A DNA stretch of 56,391 nucleotides from Collinsella aerofaciens. GTDB lineage: Bacteria; Actinomycetota; Coriobacteriia; Coriobacteriales; Coriobacteriaceae. A model generated the notes under the pieces. That model searched no databases. It had not been told where the DNA came from and was given only the letters and a program-made list of their open reading frames with translations. The translations under genes were made by a program, and so were the position numbers. The stretch covers positions 1-56,391 of the forward strand of contig NZ_JAQLDQ010000014.1 of the NCBI RefSeq assembly GCF_028209395.1, written 5' to 3'. Numbering within the stretch: the stretch's first letter is position 1; the number at the start of each line of letters is the position of its first letter. Positions 16,781-25,574 of this stretch are shown in pieces.

Positions 16781-17959
16781 ATGACCGCAGGTCAAAACCG
16801 CATACCCGTGAATCTTGACTATGCCGCCTCGACGCCAATGCGCGCCGAGGCGCTCCTTGCGCAGCGCGAGTACGACGACAGCGAGCTTGCCGGCGTCAAC
16901 CCCAACTCGCTGCATTCGCTCGGCCGCAAGGCTGCCGCGCGTCTGGAGGTTGCACGTCGCGAGATCGCCCGCAGCTTTGGCGCGCACGTCCGCCCGTCCG
17001 AGATTGTACTGACCAACGGCGGCACCGAAGCCAACCAGCTGGCGCTGCTCGGTCTTGCCGAGGGCGCTCGTCAGCGCGATCGCAAGCGCGGTCGCGTAAT
17101 CGTTTCGGCCATCGAGCACGATTCGATTCTGGACAACCTGCCGCTGCTGCGTGCCGCCGGCTTTACCGTCGACCTGGTGCAGCCCTGCCGCGCGGGCTAC
17201 GTTGAGCCTGCCACGCTTGTCGAGCTGCTAGGCGACGACGTGGCGCTCGTGAGCATTATGGTCGCCAACAACGAAACCGGCGTGGTGCAGCCCATCCGCG
17301 AGCTTGCCGCAGCTGCGCACACCGCAGGTGCCCTGTTCCACACCGATGCCATCCAGGGCTACTTGCATATTCCACTCGATGTCACCGAGCTGGGCGTCGA
17401 CGCCATGTCCGTCGCAGCCCACAAGATTGGCGGTCCCGTGGCATCTGGCGCACTCTACCTTAAGAGCCGCACGCCGCTGCGCCCGCGCATCTTCGGCGGC
17501 GGACAGGAGGCCGGTCGTCGTGCCGGCACGCAAGACCTGCGCACGCAGCTCGCCTTTGCCGCTGCCGCCTCGTCTCTGACGCCCCATGTGGCTCAGGAGC
17601 GCGCGAAGCTGCAAGCCCTTTCCGACAAGCTCTACGCCACGCTTACGGCCCATCCGCGCATTCACGCCACCATGGGTGACTACGCGCAAGCCGACCGTCT
17701 GCCCGGCATGTTATCGATCTACATTGACGGCATGGACTCAGAGGAACTCATCATCAAGCTCGACGCCGCCGGCTTTGAGGTTTCGGCCGGCTCGGCGTGC
17801 TCGAGCGGCAGCATGGACCCGAGCCATGTGCTCAGCGCCATGGGCATTGGTCGCGAGCAGGCACTAGGTGCACTGCGCATTTCCTTTGACGACCGCGTGA
17901 ATCCGGACGATCTGGACGAGTTTGCCCAGACGCTGCTCTCGATCGCAGGTGCCGCATGA
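16781..17959 (+). CDS. Cysteine desulfurase (NifS/IscS-like)
   Basis: This PLP enzyme takes sulfur from cysteine for Fe-S clusters or thiolation. The 392 residues show LDYAASTP at the N-terminus, NGGTEANQLAL, HTDAIQ, the PLP-lysine segment AAHKIGGPVASG and the catalytic-cysteine loop SAGSACSSG near residue 345. No iscU or mnmA lies next to it, so the acceptor is unclear. AGGAGG is placed in the end of rpe, and it overlaps the next gene by four bases. Confidence 0.93.
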   Translation: MTAGQNRIPVNLDYAASTPMRAEALLAQREYDDSELAGVNPNSLHSLGRKAAARLEVARREIARSFGAHVRPSEIVLTNGGTEANQLALLGLAEGARQRDRKRGRVIVSAIEHDSILDNLPLLRAAGFTVDLVQPCRAGYVEPATLVELLGDDVALVSIMVANNETGVVQPIRELAAAAHTAGALFHTDAIQGYLHIPLDVTELGVDAMSVAAHKIGGPVASGALYLKSRTPLRPRIFGGGQEAGRRAGTQDLRTQLAFAAAASSLTPHVAQERAKLQALSDKLYATLTAHPRIHATMGDYAQADRLPGMLSIYIDGMDSEELIIKLDAAGFEVSAGSACSSGSMDPSHVLSAMGIGREQALGALRISFDDRVNPDDLDEFAQTLLSIAGAA

Positions 17960-18765
17960 TCGTCGCCGAGCTCGAGCGCGCGCTACTGGCACGCTATCCC
18001 AAGACGGACACCGAGCCCTGGGACCACGTAGGACTCTCCGTTGGCGATCCGGCCGCGGAGATCACCGGCGTTGCCTGCGCACTCGATGCGACTGAGGCTA
18101 ATGTTCGCCGCGCCCAAGAAGCAAGCGCCAACGTGCTGCTGACGCATCATCCCATATACATCAAGGCACCCGAGGCCTTTTGTCCGGCGGATGCCACACG
18201 ACCCCAGTGCAGTGCGGCCCTCTACGAGGCTGCCCGCTGCGGGGTGAGCATTATCTCGCTCCACACCAACCTGGACCGCTCGCACGAAGCCCGTGTCTGC
18301 CTGAGCAAGCTGCTGGGTGCCGCACCCGTGAGCTCACTGGAGCACGTGGACGACCCCGAGGCCACCGGCCTGGGCGCACTTGCAACGCTCAACGACCCGT
18401 GCACGCTGCGCGATCTTGCCACCCGTGCTGCCACGGCCTTTGGCAGCGACCCGCGTGTGTGGGGCAAAGCTGATCGCCCGTGCCGCACCGTCGCCATTTT
18501 GGGCGGCTCCCTGGGCGACTTCGGAGAGCTCGCCATCGCCGCGGGCGCAGATGTTGTCGTGACGGGCGAGGCGGGCTACCACGTGGCGCAAGACCTTGCC
18601 TTGCGCGGGCTGTCGGTGATCTTGCTCGGCCACGACCGCTCCGAGGAGCCGTTCGTTGATATATTGATGAACTCTGCAGTTGACGCCGGGGTCGACCCCC
18701 GTCATGCGATTAAAATACTGAACCCTTGCCAATGGTGGACTGTGACAAAAGGAGAGAACTTATGA
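17956..18765 (+). CDS. NIF3-like dinuclear metal center protein
   Basis: This 269-residue protein belongs to the Nif3/YbgI family (often annotated GTP cyclohydrolase I type 2-like). Metal-ligand motifs are visible: LLTHHPIY (near residue 63), SLHTNLDRS (near 100) and GHDRSEEP (near 230). The true biochemical role of the family is unresolved. It overlaps both neighbours by four bases (ATGA), so all three genes are translationally coupled. Confidence 0.92.
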   Translation: MIVAELERALLARYPKTDTEPWDHVGLSVGDPAAEITGVACALDATEANVRRAQEASANVLLTHHPIYIKAPEAFCPADATRPQCSAALYEAARCGVSIISLHTNLDRSHEARVCLSKLLGAAPVSSLEHVDDPEATGLGALATLNDPCTLRDLATRAATAFGSDPRVWGKADRPCRTVAILGGSLGDFGELAIAAGADVVVTGEAGYHVAQDLALRGLSVILLGHDRSEEPFVDILMNSAVDAGVDPRHAIKILNPCQWWTVTKGENL

Positions 18766-19481
18766 GCGCCGGCGCTACGCTACTCAAGCTGCAACAGATC
18801 GATTTGGAGCTCGCCCGCAACAAGAGCGAACTTGCCAATATGCCGGAGCTCAAGGAGCTCGCTTCCAAGCGCAAGACCTATGTAAAGCTCAAGGCCGAAA
18901 TGACCAAGCTCTACGCTCAGCGCAAGGACCTGGATATTGAGCTCGACGATCTCAACACCACCGAGATCCAGACCAATAACGCCATTGAGGCCGCTAAGAA
19001 GCGCCACGTCGACGGCTCTGACTATCGCGAGGTTCAGGACCTGGAGAACGAGCTCGCCACCCTGGCCAAGCGCCTGGACAAGATCGAGCACACCCGCAAG
19101 GACGTCGTAGTCGCCCACAAGGAGGCGCTCGACCGCGAGGCTCGCGCACAGGCAATCATCGCCAAGTTCGAGGAGGGCGTGAAGGCCGACACCAAGGCCG
19201 CCCGCGCCAAGGCAGCCGACCTCCAGGCCCAGATCGATGCCGCCACCAAGGAGCGCACCGCGCTGGCCGCTACGCTGCCCACCGACGTGCTCAGCGACTA
19301 CGAGCGTCTGCTCAAGCAGTTCCGCGGCTTGGCCGTCGAGACCATCCAGGGCAACATCCCCACGGTCTGCCACACCGCGCTGCAGGCATCGTCCATGAGC
19401 GACCTCAACCACGACGGTAGCGAGATTACGCACTGTCCGTACTGCCACCGCCTCCTGGTGCTCCCGAGTAAGGAAGCCTAG
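18762..19481 (+). CDS. Coiled-coil protein with C-terminal zinc ribbon (CT398-like)
   Basis: The 239-residue protein is almost all helix: residues 1-180 form a long charged coiled coil (LLKLQQIDLELARNKSEL onward), and the end carries CPYCHRLLVLP. NIF3 is often next to such zf-RING_7-type proteins. The usual first CXXC knuckle is reduced here to a single cysteine followed by histidine (TVCHTAL), so metal binding may use C-H plus CPYC or be lost. AGGAGAG precedes the ATG. No function is established. Confidence 0.85.
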   Translation: MSAGATLLKLQQIDLELARNKSELANMPELKELASKRKTYVKLKAEMTKLYAQRKDLDIELDDLNTTEIQTNNAIEAAKKRHVDGSDYREVQDLENELATLAKRLDKIEHTRKDVVVAHKEALDREARAQAIIAKFEEGVKADTKAARAKAADLQAQIDAATKERTALAATLPTDVLSDYERLLKQFRGLAVETIQGNIPTVCHTALQASSMSDLNHDGSEITHCPYCHRLLVLPSKEA

Positions 19482-19483
19482 CG

Positions 19484-20698
19484 ATGACGGCGGCATCCAA
19501 CAATTCAATGCAACTTGAGGGAAAAACGATCCTGCTGGGCATTACCGGCGGGATCGCCGCCTATAAGTCGTGCAATATCGTGCGCCTGCTGCAAAAGCGC
19601 GGCGCACGTGTCAAAGTCGTTATGAGCGAGCATGCCACGGAGTTTGTGGGGCCGCTTACCTTCCGCGCGCTCACCAACGAGCCGGTCGCGGTTGGGCTAT
19701 TCGACGATCCTTCCGACCCCATCCACCACATTTCGCTGGCGCAGGAGCCCGATCTGGTGGTCGTGGCGCCCGCGACGGCCAATATCATCGCCAAGATGGC
19801 CAACGGCATTGCCGATGACCTGATTTCTACGACGCTACTCGCCACGCCGCGACCCATTGTGATCGCGCCGGCCATGAACAATGGCATGTGGAAGGCGCCG
19901 GCAACCCAGGCCAATATGGCCACGCTGCGCGACCGCGGGGTGCACGTGGTTGGGCCCGGTAGTGGCTACCTTGCTTGCGGCGACGTGGACACGGGGCGCA
20001 TGAGCGAGCCCGAGGACATCGTCGAAGCCATCTGCGAGGTGCTCAATCCCGTGCCGCAAGACCTGGCGGGCAAGCGCATCGTCATCACTGCCGGTCCTAC
20101 GCACGAACCGATCGACCCCGTGCGTTTTATTGGAAACCGATCGTCGGGCAAGATGGGCATCGCCCTGGCGGGGAAGGCCGCTCGCCGCGGTGCCGAGGTC
20201 ACGCTCGTGCTGGGACCGACATCGCTCGATGTTCCCCGCGGCGTGGCGTGCGTAAGCGTGCAGACCGCCGCAGAGATGCTGCAGGCGGCGCTGAGCGCCT
20301 TCCAGACGGCCGACGCTGCCATTTGCGCCGCCGCCGTCGCCGACTACACGCCGGCGGCCCCGGCGGACCATAAGCTCAAAAAGGCCAACGAGCGCCTGGA
20401 TCGAATCGAGCTCGTCGAGACCGTTGACATCTTGGCCGAACTCTCACGCCAAAAGGGCGATCGCCTCGTAATCGGATTTGCTGCCGAGACCGATAACGTC
20501 GTCAAGTACGCCGAGCGCAAATTGGCACGCAAAGGCTGCGATGCCATTATCGCCAACGATGTCTCACGCGCCGATTCGGGCTTTGGAACCGATACCAACA
20601 AGGCCTGGATTGTGAGCACAACGGGTACGAAAGAACTTCCCGTTCTAACAAAACCCCAGCTCGCAGATACAATTTTGGACTTGCTTCAAAATTTATAA
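19484..20698 (+). CDS. coaBC: Bifunctional phosphopantothenoylcysteine decarboxylase / phosphopantothenate-cysteine ligase
   Basis: CoaBC carries out two steps of coenzyme A synthesis. The 404 residues hold the FMN-dependent decarboxylase first (GITGGIAAYKS, APAMNNGMW, GSGYLACGDVDTGRM with its active-site Cys), then the ligase domain (ITAGPTHEPIDPVRFIGNRSSG, KKANERLD, GFAAETDN). An alternative ATG lies at 19508. Translation runs on directly from the zinc-ribbon gene. Confidence 0.96.
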   Translation: MTAASNNSMQLEGKTILLGITGGIAAYKSCNIVRLLQKRGARVKVVMSEHATEFVGPLTFRALTNEPVAVGLFDDPSDPIHHISLAQEPDLVVVAPATANIIAKMANGIADDLISTTLLATPRPIVIAPAMNNGMWKAPATQANMATLRDRGVHVVGPGSGYLACGDVDTGRMSEPEDIVEAICEVLNPVPQDLAGKRIVITAGPTHEPIDPVRFIGNRSSGKMGIALAGKAARRGAEVTLVLGPTSLDVPRGVACVSVQTAAEMLQAALSAFQTADAAICAAAVADYTPAAPADHKLKKANERLDRIELVETVDILAELSRQKGDRLVIGFAAETDNVVKYAERKLARKGCDAIIANDVSRADSGFGTDTNKAWIVSTTGTKELPVLTKPQLADTILDLLQNL

Positions 20699-20706
20699 AA
20701 AAGTTC

Positions 20707-20736
20707 TTGCACAAGTCTAAAGTTTCGGGTTAATAT
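20707..20736 (+). promoter_or_regulatory. Promoter of tRNA-Pro
   Basis: TTGCAC (20707-20712), an 18-base spacer and TAATAT (20731-20736). TTAATA one base earlier gives a 17-base spacer. Confidence 0.65.
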
Positions 20737-20778
20737 ACTCCCTGTTGCGAGCGAGAGCAGAGCAACAAACAAAAGCTT

Positions 20779-20855
<77 letters not shown>

Positions 20856-20864
20856 GAAGTTTGC

Positions 20865-20895
20865 AGGTCAGGCATCTAGTGCCTGACCTTTTTTA
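20865..20895 (+). terminator. Terminator of tRNA-Pro
   Basis: A ten-base-pair hairpin, AGGTCAGGCA and TGCCTGACCT with a five-base loop, leads into a run of T. Confidence 0.9.
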
Positions 20896-21318
20896 TTTTA
20901 AGCAATTGCTTAATTTTGATTAAGCAACGGGGTGCCAAAAATCTACCTGAGCGATAATCGCCTTTTGCGGTTACTTGCGCGTTTTGCACACGCTTGAGCC
21001 GATTTATTAACGCGATATGAATCTACATACGCGTAGTTGGTATACAGCCGAGTACAGGCTGTATTTATCGCGGCGATTTACACAGATATAGCGACTGTAA
21101 CGGACAAGCGTGTCGCTGTATTTATTCCAGTAGTTCACTTGACCGGTGGACAAGTGGGCGATTGCAACGATATGCCAAACGGTATGGGTTCTATACGAGG
21201 ACGCCGCAGAGGTAATGGCGGGGGAGTGCGGCAAGCGCTCTGAGAGCTGCTGTATGACCCCATTTCTCCTTAACTCGATAATTTGTGTTTCAAGCCACGA
21301 ATCGGTCGAGCAATTGCC
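20896..21318. other. Gene-free stretch with three successive hairpins
   Basis: No credible gene is seen. Stems are ATACAGCC/GGCTGTAT (21042-21064, seven-base loop), TATAGCGAC/GTCGCTGTA (21087-21120, one wobble) and CACTTG/CAAGTG (21136-21156). The row of hairpins suggests a structured RNA or a decayed repeat element downstream of tRNA-Pro. A reverse-strand frame at 21007-21345 starts inside the terminator hairpin and has no family signature. Confidence 0.4.
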
Positions 21319-21354
21319 AAAAGTAAGGCCCATGCAGGATTGCACGGGCCTTAC
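21319..21354 (-). terminator. Terminator of the two-component/ABC operon
   Basis: The hairpin GTAAGGCCC/GGGCCTTAC, extended by TGCA/TGCA after one mismatch, lies about 110 bases past the sensor kinase stop. On the minus strand it is followed by TTTT. Confidence 0.7.
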
Positions 21355-21462
21355 ATCAGATCAAATTTGAGCTAGAAGCACCAAACGGGGCAGACGCAAC
21401 ACCATCTCGTCGCGGCCTCGGCGAGCGACATATCGCAGTCGAGGTAGACATCGAGGAAATCG

Positions 21463-22860
21463 TCAGATCCCGCACAGGGGGACCGCGATGGTGGCCACCG
21501 CACCGCCCGAGGGGCCGTTGGCGAGCGAGACGGATCCCCCGTGGGCGCTCGCGGCCTCGGAGGCGACGTGGAGGCCGAGCCCGTAGTGGCGGCCTTCGTC
21601 ACGCGAGGAGCGGGAGGAGTCGTCTGTGAAGAGGCGCTCGCAGCCGCGTTCGAGGGCGGCGGGAGAAAAGCCCGGTCCGTCGTCGGCAACCTCGATGACG
21701 AGGTGCCCGCCCGCGACGTCGCAGGAGACAGCCACGCGCGAGCGTGCGTGCTCGGCGGCGTTGGCCACGAGGTTCGCGGCGGCTCGCGCCAGGGCGGTTC
21801 GGTCGAGCGCGGCCTCGGGCGCGCCCGCGACAGCGGGGCCCGTGGCCGCGTCGAGCGTCACGCCTCGCGCCCGGGCGATCTGGGCGGCCTCGGCGAGGAC
21901 CTGCTCGCAAAGCTCGGCCGGCCGCATGGGGGCCCTCTCCGCCCCGCCGGACCCGCGCGAGGCCTCGATGAGCAGGCGCACGTAGCCGTCGAGCCTTTCG
22001 ACACTGCCGGCTATGTCGCGCGCGGCGGCCGCGAGGTCGGCGTCTTTCTCGTCTTCCAGCTCCTCCGCTACGAAGTCGGCGTTGGCGCGCAGCACGGTGA
22101 GCGGCGTCTTGAGGTCGTGGGCGAGCGACGTCATCTGCTCGCGCTGCCCCCGCTCCGCGGCCCAGCGGGCCTCGAGCGACTCGGCGAGGGAGGCCCGCAT
22201 GGCGTCCATCGCGGCGAGGACGTCGTTCACCTCGCGCACGTTGGTGCTGCCGACCGCGAAGTCGAGCTCCCCCGCGCCGACGCGCCCCGCCGCCTCCGCG
22301 AGCGGCGCCATCTTGCGCGAGATCACGCGGCTCGCGCGGCGCGCGACGAGCGCAAGCGCAAGTGCGCTTCCCGCCGTGGCGCCGACGAGCATGAGGTTCT
22401 GCGGGTTGGGAAGCAGGCCGGCGAGGTCGCGCGAGACCCACTGCGGCAGATACTCGCTGACGAGCGCGCAGGCCCCGCCACCTTTGAGCGGGAACGCGGC
22501 GTAGGTAACGCCCGAACCCCCGCCCTCGATCTCCACTGTGCCCGAATCCGCGGCGAGTGCCGTACGAGCCATTTCCTTCGCGTCCTCGAGCCGCGTGCTC
22601 TCGAGGTCTGTCATCAGCACGTTTCCGTCCTTGTTCAGGATGAGGTAGCGGTACGCCGTCGGCACGTCCTGCTGCCCGCAGACGCCGTCGCGTGCCAGGC
22701 CCTCCGCGACCTCGCGCGCATTGGCCGGCCCCCAGCTTGCCTCGTAGACGAAGCCCGCGTTGATCGCCACAGAGAGCATCATGAACGAGGCGAGCCACGC
22801 CGTGGCGACTGCCGCGAACGCGTAGGCGAAGTAGCGCGCGATGACGAAGGAGAGCGGCAT
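21463..22860 (-). CDS. Sensor histidine kinase
   Basis: The protein has about 465 residues. The first transmembrane helix is near residues 5-30, an extracytoplasmic region of about 115 residues follows, and a second helix reads LMLVGATAGSALALALVA. After it come a HAMP-like linker and the kinase core: H-box LAHDLKTPLTVLR, N-box ANLVANAAEHA, G1 VADDGPGFS and YGLGLHVASEAASAHGG. I chose the ATG at 22860, which sits right before the first helix. A GTG at 22899, overlapping the regulator gene, is an alternative. The regulator is encoded just upstream, and the transporter genes lie in the same operon. Confidence 0.92.
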   Translation of the reverse strand: MPLSFVIARYFAYAFAAVATAWLASFMMLSVAINAGFVYEASWGPANAREVAEGLARDGVCGQQDVPTAYRYLILNKDGNVLMTDLESTRLEDAKEMARTALAADSGTVEIEGGGSGVTYAAFPLKGGGACALVSEYLPQWVSRDLAGLLPNPQNLMLVGATAGSALALALVARRASRVISRKMAPLAEAAGRVGAGELDFAVGSTNVREVNDVLAAMDAMRASLAESLEARWAAERGQREQMTSLAHDLKTPLTVLRANADFVAEELEDEKDADLAAAARDIAGSVERLDGYVRLLIEASRGSGGAERAPMRPAELCEQVLAEAAQIARARGVTLDAATGPAVAGAPEAALDRTALARAAANLVANAAEHARSRVAVSCDVAGGHLVIEVADDGPGFSPAALERGCERLFTDDSSRSSRDEGRHYGLGLHVASEAASAHGGSVSLANGPSGGAVATIAVPLCGI

Positions 22861-22886
22861 GCCCCCGCGACCTCGCGCCCCGATCC

Positions 22887-23549
22887 TCAGAGCTGCCACT
22901 TGTACCCCATCCCCCAGACGGTCGCGATCGGATCGGCGCCGGCCTCGGAGAGTTTCCTCCGGGCGCGACTGACCTGCATGGATATGGCCGCGTCGTCGGC
23001 GTCGCTCTCCCAGCCGAGCACCGCCTCGCGTATCTGCGCGCGGCTCATGACCTGCCCGGGGTGGCGGGCGAGGTACTCGCAGATGGCGTACTCGGTGGGC
23101 GTGAGCGGCACGGCCTCGCCGCCCACGGCGAGGCCGCGCGCCCTGAGGTCGATCCGCACCTCCCCGAAGGAGAGGGCGTGCGAGCGCGGCCGGCGCTCAC
23201 GGCGTAGATGGGCCGCGACCTTGGCGCGCAGCTCCGCGGCCCCGAAGGGCTTGCGGACGTAGTCGTCGGCGCCCAGGCCGTAGGCGGCCACGGCATCCTC
23301 CTCGGCCACGCGAGCGGTCAGGAAGACGATGGGGCCGTCGAAGTCCGGGCGGATCTGCCGCACGAGCTCGAAGCCGTCGAGCCCCGGCATCATGACGTCG
23401 CAGAGCACGAGGTCGAAGCGCGAGAGGTCCATCCCCGGGACCGCCGTCGGGTCCTCCGCCTTGACGACCTCATGGCCGTCGCGGCCGAGGACGCGCGCAA
23501 GCGCGTCGAGGATCGCCCGTTCATCATCCACTGCCAGTATCCTCGCCAT
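22887..23549 (-). CDS. OmpR-family response regulator
   Basis: The 220 residues hold a receiver domain with acidic pocket DDE (residues 8-10), phosphoacceptor D51 in LCDVMMPGLDG and the lysine in VRKPFG, then a winged-helix output domain (LTPTEYAICEYLARHPGQVMSRAQI). CAGGAGG precedes the ATG. It very likely controls the transporter genes upstream in its own operon, as in BceRS- or lantibiotic-type systems; this is inferred from context. Confidence 0.94.
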   Translation of the reverse strand: MARILAVDDERAILDALARVLGRDGHEVVKAEDPTAVPGMDLSRFDLVLCDVMMPGLDGFELVRQIRPDFDGPIVFLTARVAEEDAVAAYGLGADDYVRKPFGAAELRAKVAAHLRRERRPRSHALSFGEVRIDLRARGLAVGGEAVPLTPTEYAICEYLARHPGQVMSRAQIREAVLGWESDADDAAISMQVSRARRKLSEAGADPIATVWGMGYKWQL

Positions 23550-23594
23550 GTTCGACCTCCTGAAACTCTCGTCGGAATTGTACTAACGCCGCGC

Positions 23595-23996
23595 TCAGCG
23601 GTCCAGAGCCCTGCGCGCAGCCACGGGTGTCTCGGCCGCGTCGCACGCGCGGTAGCGCACGCCCGAGCCGCCGCGCGCCTCGATCTCGAGCCAGCCCTCG
23701 CCGTCCGACTCCCGCCCGAAGAAGATGAGCTGGAGCTCTCGGACATTGCCTCTGTCGTCCGCCGCGTCCACCAGGTAGACGTAGTTTGCCCCCGCCCCGG
23801 TGGCGTCGGCGTAGGAGCTCGCGTGGCTGCCGGGCTCGGGCGCGGGCGCCCACATGGCGATCTCAGGGTTAGGCAGCACGCGGTCGGCGATCGAGCGCAG
23901 CGCCGACCCCCAGCCGGCGTCGAGCAGGGCATTCCCGCCCAGGACGAGCGCTGCGGAGAGGAGGACGAACATGGCGGCGAGCGGCTTCCTACGCAT
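23595..23996 (-). CDS. YxeA-like (DUF1093) exported or anchored protein
   Basis: The 133-residue protein opens with a signal-type helix (PLAAMFVLLSAALVLGGNALL). The remainder reads YVYLVDAADDRGNVRELQLIFFG and ends near ETPVAARRALDR, which resembles the YxeA/DUF1093 pattern (a YxK.YD-like strand, then G.LKI, then P.KA...L). YxeA-type genes often accompany peptide-antibiotic ABC transporters. It overlaps the permease gene by 8 bases. The family call is moderate. Confidence 0.7.
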   Translation of the reverse strand: MRRKPLAAMFVLLSAALVLGGNALLDAGWGSALRSIADRVLPNPEIAMWAPAPEPGSHASSYADATGAGANYVYLVDAADDRGNVRELQLIFFGRESDGEGWLEIEARGGSGVRYRACDAAETPVAARRALDR

Positions 23997-24804
23997 CTAC
24001 CCTCCCGTCCTCGAAGCGGCAGAACCAGGCAAGAAGGACGGCGTCGGCTGCCAGGGTGAGAACGAGGCTAGCGAGCGCAGTCGTGAGGAGAGGGCCCGCC
24101 GCGCGTGCGGCGTCGATGAAGGCCTCCACCCCGAGCGACCCCAGGCGCGCGGGCCAGGCGAGCGGCACCCAGCTCAGGGGCGTCGCCAGAGCGCCGGTGA
24201 GCTCGCCGGTCATGAGGCCGTGCGCAAGTCCGCCCACCGAGAAGAACGCGAGGAGCACCCCCGCCGCGCCGGCGCCGATGGCGGCGTTGCGGCCGAGGCG
24301 CAGGGCCACGCCGAGCCCCAGCGCGTAGAGGGGCAAGCTGCCCAGCACGATGCCCGCCCAGGCGGCCGCAAGCGGAGCGGGCCCGAGCGGCAGGCGCCCG
24401 GCGACGGCGAGCACGGCCCCGAACACGCCGAGCGCCACGGCCAGCGCGCCCGCGCCGAGCGCCGCAAGGGCGAGCAGCTTCGCCGCGACGGCGCGCCCGC
24501 GCGAGGGGACCGCCGTGAGGTTGGCGAGGCGCCCGGCAGCGCGCTCCTCGTCCACGGCGAGCCCGCAGACGATGGCGGACATGAGCGGCATGAGGGCGCC
24601 GAGGAACTGGGCGTAGGCGTCCGCGCCCAGCGCCGGGTCCCATCGGGTTACGGAGAAGTACTCGCCGCAGGCAAGACCGGCTGCCAGGCCGCAGGCGAGG
24701 TGCACCGCCGAGAGCGGGGAGCGCGCCAGGCGCAGGGCCTCGGAAAGCAGGGCCCGCGGGAGAGTCATGCGCGGCGTCGGATCGGAGAGTCGTGTCATGG
24801 CCAT
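23989..24804 (-). CDS. Lantibiotic-immunity type ABC transporter permease (MutG-like)
   Basis: The 271-residue protein has about six hydrophobic segments (for example ALRLARSPLSAVHLACGLAAGLACGEY and AAIGAGAAGVLLAFFSVGG) and an early cytoplasmic motif DEERAAGRLANLTAVPSRG, typical of these permeases. It starts with the ATG fused to the previous stop (TGATG) after GGAGAGG. It forms the second permease of the heterodimeric pump. The composition is rich in Ala, Leu and Gly with G/C-ending codons. Confidence 0.85.
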   Translation of the reverse strand: MAMTRLSDPTPRMTLPRALLSEALRLARSPLSAVHLACGLAAGLACGEYFSVTRWDPALGADAYAQFLGALMPLMSAIVCGLAVDEERAAGRLANLTAVPSRGRAVAAKLLALAALGAGALAVALGVFGAVLAVAGRLPLGPAPLAAAWAGIVLGSLPLYALGLGVALRLGRNAAIGAGAAGVLLAFFSVGGLAHGLMTGELTGALATPLSWVPLAWPARLGSLGVEAFIDAARAAGPLLTTALASLVLTLAADAVLLAWFCRFEDGRVDA

Positions 24805-25574
24805 CACCTCTCCTCGGAGTGCGCAAACCAGGCCGCGCCCGCCGCCGTGAGCGCGGCGAACGCGAGCGCACTGACCGCAAGGCCCGCCAGCGTGAGCATG
24901 CCGTCCGCCATGAGCGCCCCGCCGAGCGCCATGTCCGCCGCGAGCGGCTCGCCGCTCGGCAGCACGGGAATGAAGCTCGTGGGGATGACCATGTTCGCCG
25001 ACGGCGGAAAGAGCTGCGGCAGCGGCACCAACGACCAGGCGAACCCACCTAAGAGTTGCGCGGCGAGCGGGCAGAAGATGCCCGCGAGCATGCCGAGCCG
25101 CGCCGTGAGGAAGAGCCCTGCAGGGATCATCCACGCCGCGGTCACCGTGTTGGCGAGCGCGCAGAGGAGCATCGTGAGCGTGCCCGCGGCCGTGAGACCC
25201 TGCGAGGAGAACGCCGATCCCGCGAGGTAGATGCCGAAGACCACGAGGTTCGAGAGCGTGCAGAGCGCGAGGCACCAGAGCGCCTTGGCCCACCAGGCGC
25301 GCCCGAGCGGGAAGCCCAGGCCCAGAAGCCCCCGCATCCGCGTGCGAGCGTCCGCCCGCGCGACGCACGCCACCACGAGCGAGAGACACACGGGCAGGAA
25401 GAGCGCGTACCAGTAGTTCCACGCGCTGAAGATCTGCACGCCCCGGTAGGGCATCGCGCCGAGCAGCGGCATCGGCAGCGCCATGAGCACGGCCAGGCGA
25501 ACCGGTGCCGCGTGGCGCGACTTCAGGGCCTCGGCGCGCAGGGCCGCGAGCAGGCCGCCTTTCTCACCCGTCAT
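24804..25574 (-). CDS. Lantibiotic-immunity type ABC transporter permease (MutE/EpiE-like)
   Basis: The 256 residues contain about six membrane helices and open with LLAALRAEALKSRHAAPVRL, the cytoplasmic lead usual in MutE/SpaE/NisE permeases. FSAWNYWYALFLPVCLSLVVA and MRGLLGLGFPLGRAWWAKAL are further family-like segments. The start overlaps the ATPase stop by four bases. Together with the MutG-like gene it would form the membrane channel. Confidence 0.88.
   Translation of the reverse strand: MTGEKGGLLAALRAEALKSRHAAPVRLAVLMALPMPLLGAMPYRGVQIFSAWNYWYALFLPVCLSLVVACVARADARTRMRGLLGLGFPLGRAWWAKALWCLALCTLSNLVVFGIYLAGSAFSSQGLTAAGTLTMLLCALANTVTAAWMIPAGLFLTARLGMLAGIFCPLAAQLLGGFAWSLVPLPQLFPPSANMVIPTSFIPVLPSGEPLAADMALGGALMADGMLTLAGLAVSALAFAALTAAGAAWFAHSEER

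Noticed and set aside
21007..21345. A 112-residue minus-strand frame rich in Tyr and Arg after tRNA-Pro
   Set aside because: It begins inside the terminator hairpin, has no ribosome binding site and lies in a region of RNA-like dyads; no family is recognised.
21541..23262. Long plus-strand frame opposite the sensor kinase
   Set aside because: It is a mirror of the G+C-rich kinase and regulator genes and has no domain signature; such antisense frames are expected at high G+C.
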